A stretch of DNA of 64,000 nucleotides. It comes from Paenibacillus pasadenensis (GTDB lineage: Bacteria; Bacillota; Bacilli; Paenibacillales; Paenibacillaceae). How positions within the stretch are numbered: position 1 is the first letter of the stretch; each line of letters opens with the position of its first letter. A model generated the notes under the pieces. That model was not told where the DNA came from. It searched no databases and saw only the letters and a list, made by a program, of their open reading frames with translations. Where the stretch lies: NCBI RefSeq assembly GCF_023715725.1, contig NZ_JAMBOT010000010.1:1-64000 (forward strand). The letters are read 5' to 3'. The position numbers and the translations under genes are program-made. Positions 40,274 through 48,851 of this stretch are shown here, one piece after another.

Positions 40274-40303
40274 ATAAAAAAACACGGACAGCGAGGTCCG
40301 TGC
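40274..40303 (-). terminator. Intrinsic terminator of the GNAT gene
   Basis: Minus strand CACGGAC, 6-base loop, GTCCGTG followed by a run of T (A run at 40275-40282 on the plus strand). It may also stop the convergent MerR gene. Confidence 0.8.
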
Positions 40304-40324
40304 ATGGTTATTTGAGCCGAAAAT

Positions 40325-40903
40325 TTAATTACCTAAATTTAGAAGCTTTTTCAACAGTGGGAGAGCCTGCTCATAGTCGTTCCGGTAGTGGCTGAACGTT
40401 TCTTTTTCCTCCATTATAAAGCCCGACTTTAAGTACAGCGCGACAGCTGGATAACTCCACGTTTGAGTGTGCAAATAAATAGCGGTATCACCTTCCAGAG
40501 CCTGCTGAATGCGGATGCATTCTGCAACGAGAGCTTTACCGAGGCCGAGCCCCTGAGCCTCCGGGCGGACAGCGAACCAGTGCACAGCGGCGTCCCGCCT
40601 GCTCCCTGTTTCATTCCACCAGGCGGTTATCGTCCCAATGGGCTGCTGTTCCTCATCAAGCACGAACAGCATTCTTCGCTCCAGCTCCTCTGAATAGGGC
40701 ATGTAGGTGCGGTTAAAATAGGCAAGGCTGTCTTCATGCGTATCAAACTCGCCGACAGATGTTTCGATTTCGGCCCAAGCAGCCTCCATGCCGGAGCGGT
40801 ATCGACAAAACGAAAATCCGTCCGGCAAGGTAAAGGAAGGCAGAGGAGCTCCGGAGGGCCGCTTCATAATGATATTGAAATAAGGGATCGATTTGTCCAG
40901 CAT
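40325..40903 (-). CDS. GNAT family N-acetyltransferase
   Basis: A 192-residue acetyltransferase with the acetyl-CoA loop FAVRPEAQGLGLGKALVAEC and the terminal YPAVALYLKSGFIMEEKETF. Long N-terminal part with SFCRYRSGMEAAWAEIETSV and a YFNRTYMPY segment, as in mycothiol-synthase-like or Eis-like small GNATs. The substrate is unknown. The ATG at 40903 (MLDKSIPY) is preferred because GGAGG lies upstream; a TTG 9 codons earlier has no ribosome site. Confidence 0.82.
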   Translation of the reverse strand: MLDKSIPYFNIIMKRPSGAPLPSFTLPDGFSFCRYRSGMEAAWAEIETSVGEFDTHEDSLAYFNRTYMPYSEELERRMLFVLDEEQQPIGTITAWWNETGSRRDAAVHWFAVRPEAQGLGLGKALVAECIRIQQALEGDTAIYLHTQTWSYPAVALYLKSGFIMEEKETFSHYRNDYEQALPLLKKLLNLGN

Positions 40904-40964
40904 GCAAGGATTCGCCTCCGATGAGTTCAACTGAATGCCGTTTTGCCCTCTGCAGAAAGGGGTG

Positions 40965-41954
40965 CTACTTCAGTACATCCCATGAAGCTGCGCTGATCCC
41001 TTCAATTTCGCTGCGGTTAAGATCAAGCTTCATTGCGCTGACGTTCTCTTCCGCGTGTTTAACCTTTGTCGCCCCAGGAATGGCAAATACCGTCTGTCCG
41101 TGGGAATGAATCATCCAGTTCAAGGCGACCTGAGTCGGAGTTGCGCCATGTTTGGCGGCGATGTTCTCCAGCACCTCGATGAGCGGAAGCGATTTTTGCA
41201 AGCCGGAGGCCCGGAAGCCTGAGCTGAACTTTCTTGGCCCCTTGATTGCTTTCACAAGCGCTTCGTTTCGATGGAATTTACCGCTTAACAAACCTTGCTC
41301 CAAAGGAGAGTAAGCAATAATAGCAACGCCAAGCTCCTTGGCCGTATCCAAAACGCCATTCTGCTCGATTCTGCGGTCCAGCAGACTGTACTTGACCTGA
41401 TTGGACACAAGCCGCAGGCCGTGCTCCTTCAGCGCTTGGTCCGCCTCACGCATTTTGGCTGCCGAAAAGTTGCTGACGCCGACATTTTCGATTTTGCCCT
41501 GCTTGACCAGCTTTGCCATCTCGTTCATTTCGCTCGTTGCCGACGAGAAGGAAAACGGCTGATGCACCTGATGAAGGTGAATCGTACGGTGATCCAGCAT
41601 CTGCAGCCGGACGCCGATTGTGGAGCCAATGCTGCTCGCTGTGCGAAATGCCGGCCACCATTTTGTCGCAATATGAGCTTCTTTGGCCAGCGGGCTGTTG
41701 ACCGCCTTTAATGCAGCCGCCAGCACTTGCTCGGATTCCCCGCCGCCATAAATCTCGGCCGTATCAAACCAGTTGATGCCTCCAGCCAAGCTTGTCTGGA
41801 CGATGTTCAATATATCCTGTTTTGGCAGGACGGGCCAGAATTTTCCGGTCAATCCTTTGCCGCCGCTGAACTGCCAGCATCCCAGTCCAAGCGGTGAAAG
41901 CATCAGGTTTGAATTTCCCAGCTTGCGGCGCATCGTTGACGTTTCTATATTCAT
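40965..41954 (-). CDS. Aldo/keto reductase
   Basis: A 329-residue NADPH-dependent oxidoreductase with a TIM-barrel fold. The tetrad residues lie in NWFDTAEIYGGG (Asp, Tyr), HIATKWW (Lys) and TIHLHQVHQP (His). GVSNFSAAKM and AIPGATKVKHAEENVSAMKL (cofactor binding) are typical. It resembles the YhdN/general-stress group. It follows a TetR regulator by about 30 bases and is probably in one transcript with it and repressed by it. The start is uncertain between the ATG at 41954 and a GTG three codons upstream, closer to GGAGAGG. Confidence 0.88.
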   Translation of the reverse strand: MNIETSTMRRKLGNSNLMLSPLGLGCWQFSGGKGLTGKFWPVLPKQDILNIVQTSLAGGINWFDTAEIYGGGESEQVLAAALKAVNSPLAKEAHIATKWWPAFRTASSIGSTIGVRLQMLDHRTIHLHQVHQPFSFSSATSEMNEMAKLVKQGKIENVGVSNFSAAKMREADQALKEHGLRLVSNQVKYSLLDRRIEQNGVLDTAKELGVAIIAYSPLEQGLLSGKFHRNEALVKAIKGPRKFSSGFRASGLQKSLPLIEVLENIAAKHGATPTQVALNWMIHSHGQTVFAIPGATKVKHAEENVSAMKLDLNRSEIEGISAASWDVLK

Positions 41955-41987
41955 CCTACACACGTTCCTCTCCAATTTGAACTCGCT

Positions 41988-42575
41988 TTAAGGCGCGATG
42001 CCTTTGAAAAATAACTCGAAGCTCAGCGCCATCTGATGCGGCAGCCGATCATCCCCTAGTCCCTTGCCCCAGTAAAGCAAAACGCCGTCATAGGTTTGAA
42101 CTGCCAGGTCAGCAATCATCCGAGCAGGGATGGAGGCGTTAATCTCGCCCCTTTGCTGAGCGGCGGCGATAATATCGGCCAGCATATCCTTGAAAGGCTC
42201 GTTTTTCGTCCTTTCCAGCTCCAGCAGCTTGCGGTTAGTCAGCGTCGATTGAATCAGCGCCAAAATGAGCGGGCGCTCCGGCGGGAGCTTGCGGCACATT
42301 TCCATCAGGAATTCGCGGACGAGCGGGATAATCGGCCCCGGATGCTCCACAAGCTTCGACAGCTCCTCCGTAGCGAGGGTGAGCTGAATGTCGCACAGCA
42401 CCTCTTCCTTGCTTTCGAAATAATTGAAAAAGGTGCCCTTGGCAACGCCGGCATGATCGGTAATCTGATTGACCGTTGTTTCGGCGTAACCCTGCTGGGC
42501 AAACAGCTCCAGCGCGCAGCGGACGATGTTGTCGCGGGTCGCTTTTTTCTTCTCTTCACGGTTAATGGGAATCAA
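41988..42575 (-). CDS. TetR-family transcriptional repressor
   Basis: A 195-residue regulator. Residues 10-60 are the TetR helix-turn-helix (VRCALELFAQQGYAETTVNQ, then THAGVAKGTFFNYF-like pattern: DHAGVAKGTFFNYFESKEEV). The C-terminal 130 residues form the ligand-binding, dimerising part. It likely controls the aldo/keto reductase downstream and itself in response to a reactive carbonyl or drug; the ligand is unknown. No clear operator dyad is visible in the 155 bases upstream. Confidence 0.9.
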   Translation of the reverse strand: MIPINREEKKKATRDNIVRCALELFAQQGYAETTVNQITDHAGVAKGTFFNYFESKEEVLCDIQLTLATEELSKLVEHPGPIIPLVREFLMEMCRKLPPERPLILALIQSTLTNRKLLELERTKNEPFKDMLADIIAAAQQRGEINASIPARMIADLAVQTYDGVLLYWGKGLGDDRLPHQMALSFELFFKGIAP

Positions 42576-42730
42576 CTCCAGACAAAATAAATTCCGGCAG
42601 AGGCAATTGAGTAATTATGACCATAAGTATAATATTTTAATGAACCAGTTTCAATGCTTATGAAAGGTTTAAAATTCCCCACAGATATATAAGATGTCAT
42701 TTTAGATCAATTAAAAGTGACTTTTGGTCA

Positions 42731-42763
42731 AAATAAAACCTCCGCAGCTGGCCGGCCGCGGAG
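42731..42763 (-). terminator. Intrinsic terminator of the sigma/anti-sigma operon
   Basis: Minus strand CCTCCGC, GGCCGGCC-containing loop, GCGGAGG, then TTTTATTTT. Confidence 0.8.
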
Positions 42764-42768
42764 GGGGA

Positions 42769-43716
42769 TTAATGGAGGATGCTTTTTGCCATCTCAATTA
42801 ACTCTTCTTTCGTTTGCTCCAGATTTTTTTCTTCTGTCATACTGGATGAGAAAGTGTACTGCAAGTTTTTCTTATTATGCTCGACGATCACGGTTAAGTT
42901 TGGAACGCCATCTGGGATAAACAAGGCTTCCGTTCCCTCAATCTGGACGACTTCGGCAACGCTGCTGAGGCGGCTCGACATTATGGAACCGGTCGCTTCT
43001 TGAATGTTAACCGATACTCCTGGCAGAAACGGCGTTTTCCCCGAACGGTTATAAGAGTACCAGATGCTTGCGGCCTGCCTGGACTGCTGCATCCGCTCCA
43101 CTACGTAACCTTGCTCTGACTGCTTCGCTGTACGGTAAAGACTTTCCAGTTCGGTGAATGCTATTGAATCGGACTCAAATGTAATGCGGCCTTCCGAGAA
43201 CAGCTGTCCCGGCGGGGGGGGCGGAATTGGGAATTCCGTATCGGTAGCCTGCCTTAGCTGCTCTAAGCTAGAATAGACCGTATCCTTTTGAATGGGATAG
43301 ATATAACGACTGATTTCATACGCCTCGGCTATGAGCAGGAAGGCCATCTCGCCAGGCTTGAGGCTCTGCCGGATAGCCTCCATTTTTCGCTGCCAAACCG
43401 ATAATTCAATGATTTTTCTGGCTTTTTCGTCCTTTTTCATTTGCTCCTCAGGGGTTTGTGTCATTTCCAGCGTTGTCTCCCCGGTTTTGTCGCGCAGCAG
43501 CCAGCGTCCGTCCCAGGTTGCAGCCGAAGCGCCGGCAGCCAGAGCAAAACACAAACATATACTTGTTATAAAAGATACTTTTTTGTGAAGAAGCCTTCGA
43601 CTTTGATATGGCTTGGACAACAGCTGCTGAACCTTCAGCTCACGATACGGAGACGGGGCGTCCAGCTTCAATGCTTGCTCAAATTCTTCATATGTATGAA
43701 ATTTGATTCGCTTCAT
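42769..43716 (-). CDS. Membrane anti-sigma factor-like protein (partner of the ECF sigma)
   Basis: A 315-residue single-pass protein. Residues 1-45 are cytoplasmic and helical (HTYEEFEQALKLDAPSPYRE), with no zinc-binding HxxxCxxC motif. The membrane helix is at about 47-65. The remaining 250 residues are extracellular, with a Pro-rich turn (EFPIPPPPPGQ) and a beta-rich DUF4367-like end (VSVNIQEATGSIMSSRLSSV, EALFIPDGVPNLTVIVEH). The ATG at 43716 has AAGGAGAG upstream. It overlaps the sigma gene by 29 bases, which supports a sigma/anti-sigma pair. The signal sensed is unknown. Confidence 0.78.
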   Translation of the reverse strand: MKRIKFHTYEEFEQALKLDAPSPYRELKVQQLLSKPYQSRRLLHKKVSFITSICLCFALAAGASAATWDGRWLLRDKTGETTLEMTQTPEEQMKKDEKARKIIELSVWQRKMEAIRQSLKPGEMAFLLIAEAYEISRYIYPIQKDTVYSSLEQLRQATDTEFPIPPPPPGQLFSEGRITFESDSIAFTELESLYRTAKQSEQGYVVERMQQSRQAASIWYSYNRSGKTPFLPGVSVNIQEATGSIMSSRLSSVAEVVQIEGTEALFIPDGVPNLTVIVEHNKKNLQYTFSSSMTEEKNLEQTKEELIEMAKSILH

Positions 43717-44236
43717 GAGTTTTCTCTCCTTCCGGTCTACAGGCCTGCTTGATTTTCCGCCTCGCACGTTCATATCTCTTTCGCACCGATCCCGGAGTGG
43801 CACGGACAATGGCGGCAATCTCCTCAAACGGGCGCTCGTCCACAATTCGCAATAGGAGGATAGATCGATCCAAAGGCTGAAGAAGAGAAAGCATCTGCTC
43901 TACCTGCAGCGACAGCTCTGACAGCACCGGTGTTTCCTCGGCAGGCAATTCGGCTTGGCAGAGCTCGTCCCGGTTAAAAGGGATGAAACGAAGCAGGCGC
44001 TTGCGGCGGATTAAATTTAGACAGTGATTATGGGCAAGCTTGTACAGCCAAGCGCGCGGGGAGTGCAGCGGCGGCCCCGTACCGTTTAAATGTTTTACGG
44101 CTTTCAGAAACACTTCCTGCGCCGCATCTTCGGCTTCCTGTCTGTGCCGGAGCATATGATAACAGTAGGTGAAAATCGGCTTATGCAGCTCATTGATTAG
44201 AGCTTGAAGGAAGTCCACCTTCCGAGCGTTGTTCAA
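43688..44236 (-). CDS. ECF-type RNA polymerase sigma factor
   Basis: A 182-residue extracytoplasmic-function sigma factor. Region 2 has YCYHMLRHRQEAEDAAQEVF and SPRAWLYKLAHNHCLNLIRR. Region 4 has LLQPLDRSILLLRIVDERPF and EEIAAIVRATPGSVRKRYERA, which binds the -35 element. The start is a TTG (LNNARKVDF) behind AGGGGGAA. It directs polymerase to an unknown regulon, probably including its own operon, and is held by the membrane protein encoded downstream and overlapping by 29 bases. Confidence 0.9.
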   Translation of the reverse strand: MNNARKVDFLQALINELHKPIFTYCYHMLRHRQEAEDAAQEVFLKAVKHLNGTGPPLHSPRAWLYKLAHNHCLNLIRRKRLLRFIPFNRDELCQAELPAEETPVLSELSLQVEQMLSLLQPLDRSILLLRIVDERPFEEIAAIVRATPGSVRKRYERARRKIKQACRPEGEKTHEANQISYI

Positions 44237-44413
44237 GCGTATTCCCCCTAAATGGTTCGGTTATCTATGTAGACAATCAAAAGGAAACATTTGGGACATA
44301 TGCGAAAATTATTTTTTAGAAAATGAACTCATAAATTCCATTTTAACAAAATCGCTATTGCGTTCATGATCAAGATAATTAATAACGATGAACCCCGACT
44401 GTCCTTTCAAAAA

Positions 44414-44590
44414 AATAAGGCCCAAAATGGGCCTATTTCGATCCCAAAGCTCCAACTTTTAAATAATTGGACCAAAAAGGGACTTATTTTAGGAGCAAAC
44501 GGGAAAATCGCCTGAAATAAGGCCTTAAATGGTCTTATTCCGCCGAAATAGTGAAGTTCCCTCAAAATTAAGGCCAATAATGGCCTTCTT
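44414..44590. repeat. Array of four degenerate palindromes at about 51-bp spacing
   Basis: Copies at 44414-44437, 44463-44488, 44514-44539 and 44565-44590. Consensus AATAAGGCC-N5-GGCCTTATT. Centres are at about 44426, 44476, 44527.5 and 44578.5, so spacings are 50, 51.5 and 51 bases. Copies 1, 3 and 4 are clear; copy 2 is degenerate. The sequences between copies are only loosely alike. This lies in the 476-base gap between the divergent-facing ECF sigma gene and the coat-protein gene, which otherwise holds no gene. Confidence 0.7.
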
Positions 44591-44712
44591 TGCCCTAAGT
44601 ATGCAGGGAGAAGGCGGTTAAGCAGCGGCTAAAGCCAAAGGTCGAGCCCAGTGAAGCATCAACGGCGGTTGGAGGGCCGGCCTTTGGCTTGTGGCTCAGC
44701 TATATGAACGGA

Positions 44713-45183
44713 TTAGAAGCAGGAGAACGAATCAATCCGCTGCAGATCGAGGCCGGAGAACATCCAGAAGAAGCCGTTCCAGCGGAAGCCGGATACAGAG
44801 GTGCGGCCGACAAAAACGGGATAAAACCAGAAGCCTGCGCCATTGCGCGGCCACACATACGTGTAGCGGAACAGGCATCCGGCGATAGCGCCGGGATCAA
44901 CGGCAAATGCGCTAAGCGGCTTTGCCGGAATCGCTGCTGGCGGCGGAGAGGATGGCGGTTGCGGGCCGCCCCCAGGTCCGCCCGGACCTACCGGAGGTCC
45001 TCCCGGAATTCCCGGAGGCGGGAATCCGCCCGGGCCGCCGCCTGGGAAGCCGGGTATGCCGGGAGGCGGGAACCCGCCTGGACCGCCGCCCGGAATGCCA
45101 GGAATACCGGGAATGCCAGGAATGCCAGGGATTCCGCCGGGGAATCCTCCTGGAGGAGTAGGAAGGAAAGTCACATGGATCAC
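44713..45183 (-). CDS. Collagen-like Gly/Pro-rich protein, spore-surface type
   Basis: A 156-residue protein. Residues 10-75 are Gly/Pro-rich with collagen-like GIP, GFP and GGP triplets. Residues 100-156 form a compact aromatic domain (CLFRYTYVWPRNGAGFWFYP, VFVGRTSVSGFRWNGFFW, ending LQRIDSFSCF). Such modules look like small coat or surface proteins of Bacilli that display a short stalk. No signal peptide. Ribosome site AAGGAGTG precedes the ATG at 45183. It is 46 bases after the gene at 45230 and probably cotranscribed with it. Confidence 0.7.
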   Translation of the reverse strand: MIHVTFLPTPPGGFPGGIPGIPGIPGIPGIPGGGPGGFPPPGIPGFPGGGPGGFPPPGIPGGPPVGPGGPGGGPQPPSSPPPAAIPAKPLSAFAVDPGAIAGCLFRYTYVWPRNGAGFWFYPVFVGRTSVSGFRWNGFFWMFSGLDLQRIDSFSCF

Positions 45184-45229
45184 TCCTTATCTAAGTTGAA
45201 CAAAAATTACGATCAAGCTGCGGCTCATA

Positions 45230-45544
45230 TCAGACGAGCGTGATGGCAAGCAGATCAAACAGCACGAGCGGCAAAATGGCGTTGCTGTACGGGTTCGGCG
45301 GGAAGGCGCGGTTATGGCCTTCGTGGGACAGCCGCAGGTAAACGATGCTCCGGTCGCAGAAGACGATATGGCCTTCATGGCAATCGCCGTCCATCGTTTC
45401 CACCTTCACGAGCTGATGCGCGTTCTGAGCGCACAGATGGCGCAGATGCTCCTTGACGGAATGTAGAGTGTGATGGGCTTGAGCTTCGCACTGATAAATA
45501 GGTGTCAGCGGCTGCTGAACGGGGTAAGCATAGGATGAGCTCAT
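45230..45544 (-). CDS. Small spore-coat-like protein with Sm-like strand pattern
   Basis: A 104-residue protein. The centre reads LVKVETMDGDCHEGHIVFCD then RSIVYLRLSHEG, a beta pattern similar to Sm/LSm-like folds found in some coat proteins; the resemblance is by eye. The N-terminus is rich in Gln, Tyr and His, and a hydrophobic stretch closes the protein (NAILPLVLFDLLAITLV). First gene of a two-gene unit with the collagen-like protein. GGAGGTCA precedes the ATG. Function not known. Confidence 0.6.
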   Translation of the reverse strand: MSSSYAYPVQQPLTPIYQCEAQAHHTLHSVKEHLRHLCAQNAHQLVKVETMDGDCHEGHIVFCDRSIVYLRLSHEGHNRAFPPNPYSNAILPLVLFDLLAITLV

Positions 45545-45699
45545 CAGAATGACCTCCGTTTCGTAAAAACTCGGGATATCCTATGCATGAGCCTAGAACG
45601 GGGTGACGCTGGCGGAATTTTTTCACGAATTCATGAAACCGATTGGTGAGCTTGGCGTATTACGTCGTAATTATCGCGCTTGATGCAACTGCATATCGG

Positions 45700-45803
45700 A
45701 CTCCGAAGGGGAGTAGCTGCAACAATACAGTCGACAATCCGAGAGCTTCCGCTCTCCGGCTTTATTGGCAGTGCCGGACCGGCATTGTTGGCGAGACCTT
45801 TGG
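45700..45803 (+). ncRNA. yybP-ykoY (Mn2+) riboswitch aptamer
   Basis: The leader of the TerC-family gene carries the two conserved parts of this class: GAAGGGGAGTAGCTGC (45705-45720) and TGTTGGCGAGACCTTTGG (45786-45803). Between them are a GTCGACAA segment, a helix GGAGAGC-like arm (CGAGAGC/GCTCTC) and TTATTGGCAGTGCC. Mn2+ docks the two L1/L3 loops. P1 (AAGGGG with CCTT) shares bases with the terminator that follows, so metal binding should turn the gene on. Confidence 0.9.
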
Positions 45804-45848
45804 CCTTGAATGGGAGCTGGCTCCCGGCTGAGGCCAAGGGTCTTTTTT
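45795..45848 (+). terminator. Riboswitch-controlled terminator
   Basis: GACCTTTGGCC (45795-45805) pairs with GGCCAAGGGTC (45832-45842), then TTTTTT. The left arm is the 3' strand of the aptamer, giving a transcriptional switch. Confidence 0.88.
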
Positions 45849-45913
45849 CTTGCCGAAGCGGCCGGTGCGATGACGTATACACGTATATAAGGACAAAAGA
45901 GGAGGATTCGCAG

Positions 45914-46720
45914 ATGGATTTTGCATTACTGATGGAGTACGGCTGGGTGCTGATCGTCCTGATTGCACTGGAAGGTTTGCTCGCCGCTGACAATGCGCTC
46001 GTACTGGCAATCATGGTGAAACATTTGCCCGAGAACGAGCGGAAAAGAGCGCTGTTCTACGGCTTGGCAGGCGCGTTTGTATTCCGCTTAGCGTCGCTAT
46101 TCATTATTTCGTTCCTGGTGGATGTATGGCAGGTGCAGGCGATCGGAGCGCTTTATCTTCTGTTTATCGCGATTAACCACATTTACCGGAAGGTCATCGT
46201 CAAGCGGGCGAAACAGAACGCCGAGCCGCATACGGGCGCCGAAGTCAAAAAAGCCGGCTTCTGGCCTACGGTTATCAAGGTTGAGCTGGCGGATATCGCT
46301 TTTGCCGTTGACTCCATCCTGGCTGCTGTAGCGCTGGCTGTAGCGCTTCCGCTCACCCCGCTGCCGCAAATCGGCGGCATGGACGGCGGACATTTTATCG
46401 TCATCTTCCTTGGCGGCTTCATCGGACTGCTCATTATGCGCTTCGCCGCCAACTATTTCGTGAAGCTGCTGGAGCAGCGCCCGTCGCTTGAGATTGCGGC
46501 ATTTGTCATCGTCGGCTGGGTCGGCGTGAAGCTTGCCGTTTATACGCTCTCTCATCCGGCGCTTGCGGTTATCCCTTACGGATTCGCCAAGTCTCCGGCG
46601 TGGAAGCTGACGTTCTACGCCGTGCTCATCGGCATCGCCGTTTGCGGCTGGTTCATGTCCGGACGCAAAACGATGGAGCAGAAAAAAGCCGATCCGATCA
46701 AAGCGGAGTTTCCAGAGTAA
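45914..46720 (+). CDS. TerC/YkoY-family membrane protein (manganese exporter type)
   Basis: A 268-residue protein with about eight helices. EGLLAADNALVLAIMVKHLP in the first helix and VELADIAFAVDSILAAVALA later carry the conserved acidic residues of the TerC family. YkoY and related proteins export Mn2+ and help to metallate secreted enzymes in B. subtilis. This fits the Mn2+ riboswitch in its leader. The ATG at 45914 has AGGAGG upstream. Monocistronic, with a strong terminator. Confidence 0.9.
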   Translation: MDFALLMEYGWVLIVLIALEGLLAADNALVLAIMVKHLPENERKRALFYGLAGAFVFRLASLFIISFLVDVWQVQAIGALYLLFIAINHIYRKVIVKRAKQNAEPHTGAEVKKAGFWPTVIKVELADIAFAVDSILAAVALAVALPLTPLPQIGGMDGGHFIVIFLGGFIGLLIMRFAANYFVKLLEQRPSLEIAAFVIVGWVGVKLAVYTLSHPALAVIPYGFAKSPAWKLTFYAVLIGIAVCGWFMSGRKTMEQKKADPIKAEFPE

Positions 46721-46744
46721 TAAACTCATAGATTTACAGTGGTC

Positions 46745-46785
46745 AAACACGGCCGGGGCATTAACGCCCCGGCCGTGTTTTTTTA
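46745..46785 (+). terminator. Intrinsic terminator of the TerC-family gene
   Basis: AAACACGGCCGGGGC, 6-base loop, exact complement, then TTTTT. 15-bp perfect stem. Confidence 0.92.
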
Positions 46786-46942
46786 TTGGCAAAACCCTAA
46801 ATTAACAGCCGATTTTCCGCGCCAAATCAACGTTTCTACGGATTTGCAACACATTAACAAATCTGCTTCTTTCCTGTCCGCCTCCGGTAAACCTATGATT
46901 GGCCTAAGCCGCGGAACTAACCGAAACAGCGAAAGGAAGTGG

Positions 46943-47857
46943 ATGCCCATGAAGCGGCTGCCGCTATGGAAGGATCTCAGCCGTTACCGCCAAATGTATT
47001 TGTTGGCCCTGCCGATGGTCCTGTTCTACATCATTTTTGTATACGTGCCTATGTACGGAATCGTCATCGCGTTCAAAGATTATTCCGTCGTAAAAGGCAT
47101 CAACGCAAGTCCATGGGTGGGCCTGGAGCATGTGAGAGCGGTATTCGACAATCCGTTTTTCCAGCGAGCCTTCATCAACACGCTGCTAATCAGTTTAGGA
47201 AAAATCATTTTTGGCTTCCCGGTGCCGGTACTGCTGGCGCTTCTGCTCAATGAACTGCGCTCCAGATGGTTTAAGGGAGTGTTCCAGAACGTCATGTTCA
47301 TCCCTTATTTTCTCTCTTGGGTCGTATTTGCAGGCATTATCGAGAACCTGTTCAACGGCTCCGGTCTGATTAACGGCATTCGCGCCGGACAAGGGCTGGA
47401 TGTTATATCCTTTCTGGCGGAGGGAGACTGGTTCCTCGGCATTCTATTCGTCAGCGACATCATCAAAGGGGCCGGATGGGAAACCGTCGTTTATCTGGCG
47501 GCGCTTACGAGCATTGATCCCCATTTGTATGAAGCCGCAGAGGCGGATGGAGCGAGCCGCTGGAAACAGACGATTCACATTACGCTGCCGGGCATTGCAA
47601 ACACCGTAGTCATTTTGCTCATCCTGCGCGTCGGATACCTGATGTTCGCCGGCTTTGAGCAGGTGTTCTCGATGTACTCGCCAATCGTGTACGGCGTGGC
47701 CGACATTCTGGATACGTTTGTATACCGGATGGGCATCGAGCAGGGAGATTACAGCTTTGCGGCAGCAGCGGGCTTGTTCCAGGGCCTGATCGGTCTGATT
47801 ATGCTGTTCGCCGTTAATAAAATTGCCAAGAAAACCGGCTCCGCCGGACTCTTTTAA
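46943..47857 (+). CDS. Sugar ABC transporter permease, LplB-like (CUT1)
   Basis: A 304-residue permease with six helices and the EAA loop YEAAEADGASRWKQTIHITL for ATPase docking. The N-terminus (LPMVLFYIIFVYVPMYGIVI, AFKDYSVVKG) is typical of the LplB group, which pairs with YtcP-like partners. No ATPase gene is in the locus; such systems use a shared MsmX-type ATPase. AAAGGAAG precedes the ATG at 46943. First gene of a carbohydrate-uptake operon (46943-54531). Confidence 0.9.
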   Translation: MPMKRLPLWKDLSRYRQMYLLALPMVLFYIIFVYVPMYGIVIAFKDYSVVKGINASPWVGLEHVRAVFDNPFFQRAFINTLLISLGKIIFGFPVPVLLALLLNELRSRWFKGVFQNVMFIPYFLSWVVFAGIIENLFNGSGLINGIRAGQGLDVISFLAEGDWFLGILFVSDIIKGAGWETVVYLAALTSIDPHLYEAAEADGASRWKQTIHITLPGIANTVVILLILRVGYLMFAGFEQVFSMYSPIVYGVADILDTFVYRMGIEQGDYSFAAAAGLFQGLIGLIMLFAVNKIAKKTGSAGLF

Positions 47858-47893
47858 ACCGTATCGACACGGTCCGGAAAGGAGATCCCGACT

Positions 47894-48745
47894 ATGATTA
47901 ACCGCAGTCCCTGGTACAGCCAAACCGTCATTATCGCCCTTCTCGCGCTGTTCATGCTGATGATTCTGTTTCCGTTCTATTACGTAGTCACAATCTCCGT
48001 TATGCCGAACGAGAACTATGTGGCCAAAGCGTTTCACCTGTTTCCGAACGGATTCACGCTGGACTACTTCAAGCTGATTTTCAACGACAACCGTCTCGTT
48101 AACGCGCTCGGCGTCTCGGTGTTCGTCACGGTTGTCGGCACTTTCCTGAACGTTGTTGTCACCGGAGCAGGAGCGTACGTCATCGGTAAAACGTACCTGA
48201 GGCTGCATCGGGCGCTCAACGTGATGGTCATTATCCCGCTGCTGTTCGGCGGCGGTATTATTCCGCAATACCTGGTCATACGTGCGCTGCATTTGACGGA
48301 CAGCATCTGGGGCCTCATCATCCCGTTTCTGTGTAACTCGTTTTACGTCATCCTGATGAAAAATTTCTTTACCTCGCTGCCTGTTGAGCTGGAGGAAGCG
48401 GCGTCAATTGACGGCGCTAAGGAAATCAAGATTTTCACGCGGATCATCGCGCCGTTGTCCAAGCCGATTATGGCCGTTATGACGTTGTTCTACGGCGTAT
48501 TCCATTGGAACGAGTTTTTCTGGTCAGGCATTCTGGTCGCGCCGGACAAATACCCGATGATGGTGCTGCTCCGCCAGCTCATCCGGCGGGTCGATACGCA
48601 GATGCAGGTACAGCTGCCGGGACTGATCCCGATGTCGCTCACGTCCGCGATTATCATTGTCATGGTTGTGCCGATCATATTGATCTCGCCGTTCATCCAG
48701 CGCTTTTTCGTCAAGGGCATGGTTGTCGGAGCGGTCAAGGCATAA
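47894..48745 (+). CDS. Sugar ABC transporter permease, YtcP-like (CUT1)
   Basis: A 283-residue partner permease. FPFYYVVTISVMPNENYVAK at the start and the EAA loop EEAASIDGAKEIKIFTRIIA are family marks; it ends with FIQRFFVKGMVVGAVKA as in most YtcP proteins. It follows the LplB-like gene by 36 bases with GGAAAGGAGAT as ribosome site. Together they form the channel for an oligosaccharide, likely a breakdown product of the polysaccharide attacked by the secreted GH16 enzyme downstream; the link is inferred from position. Confidence 0.9.
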   Translation: MINRSPWYSQTVIIALLALFMLMILFPFYYVVTISVMPNENYVAKAFHLFPNGFTLDYFKLIFNDNRLVNALGVSVFVTVVGTFLNVVVTGAGAYVIGKTYLRLHRALNVMVIIPLLFGGGIIPQYLVIRALHLTDSIWGLIIPFLCNSFYVILMKNFFTSLPVELEEAASIDGAKEIKIFTRIIAPLSKPIMAVMTLFYGVFHWNEFFWSGILVAPDKYPMMVLLRQLIRRVDTQMQVQLPGLIPMSLTSAIIIVMVVPIILISPFIQRFFVKGMVVGAVKA

Positions 48746-48851
48746 GGATCTGCCATCAACCCATGCGGCTTGCCGTCCTGCGGGCGGCAGACGCGTGTGA
48801 TGGAAATAGATGAAGCCAATAAGCACACATTTTGAGGGGGAATTGAGAGAT

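Noticed and set aside
44414..44590. CRISPR array
   Set aside because: The repeats are degenerate palindromes, the intervals are not separated by exact repeats, and no cas gene is present.
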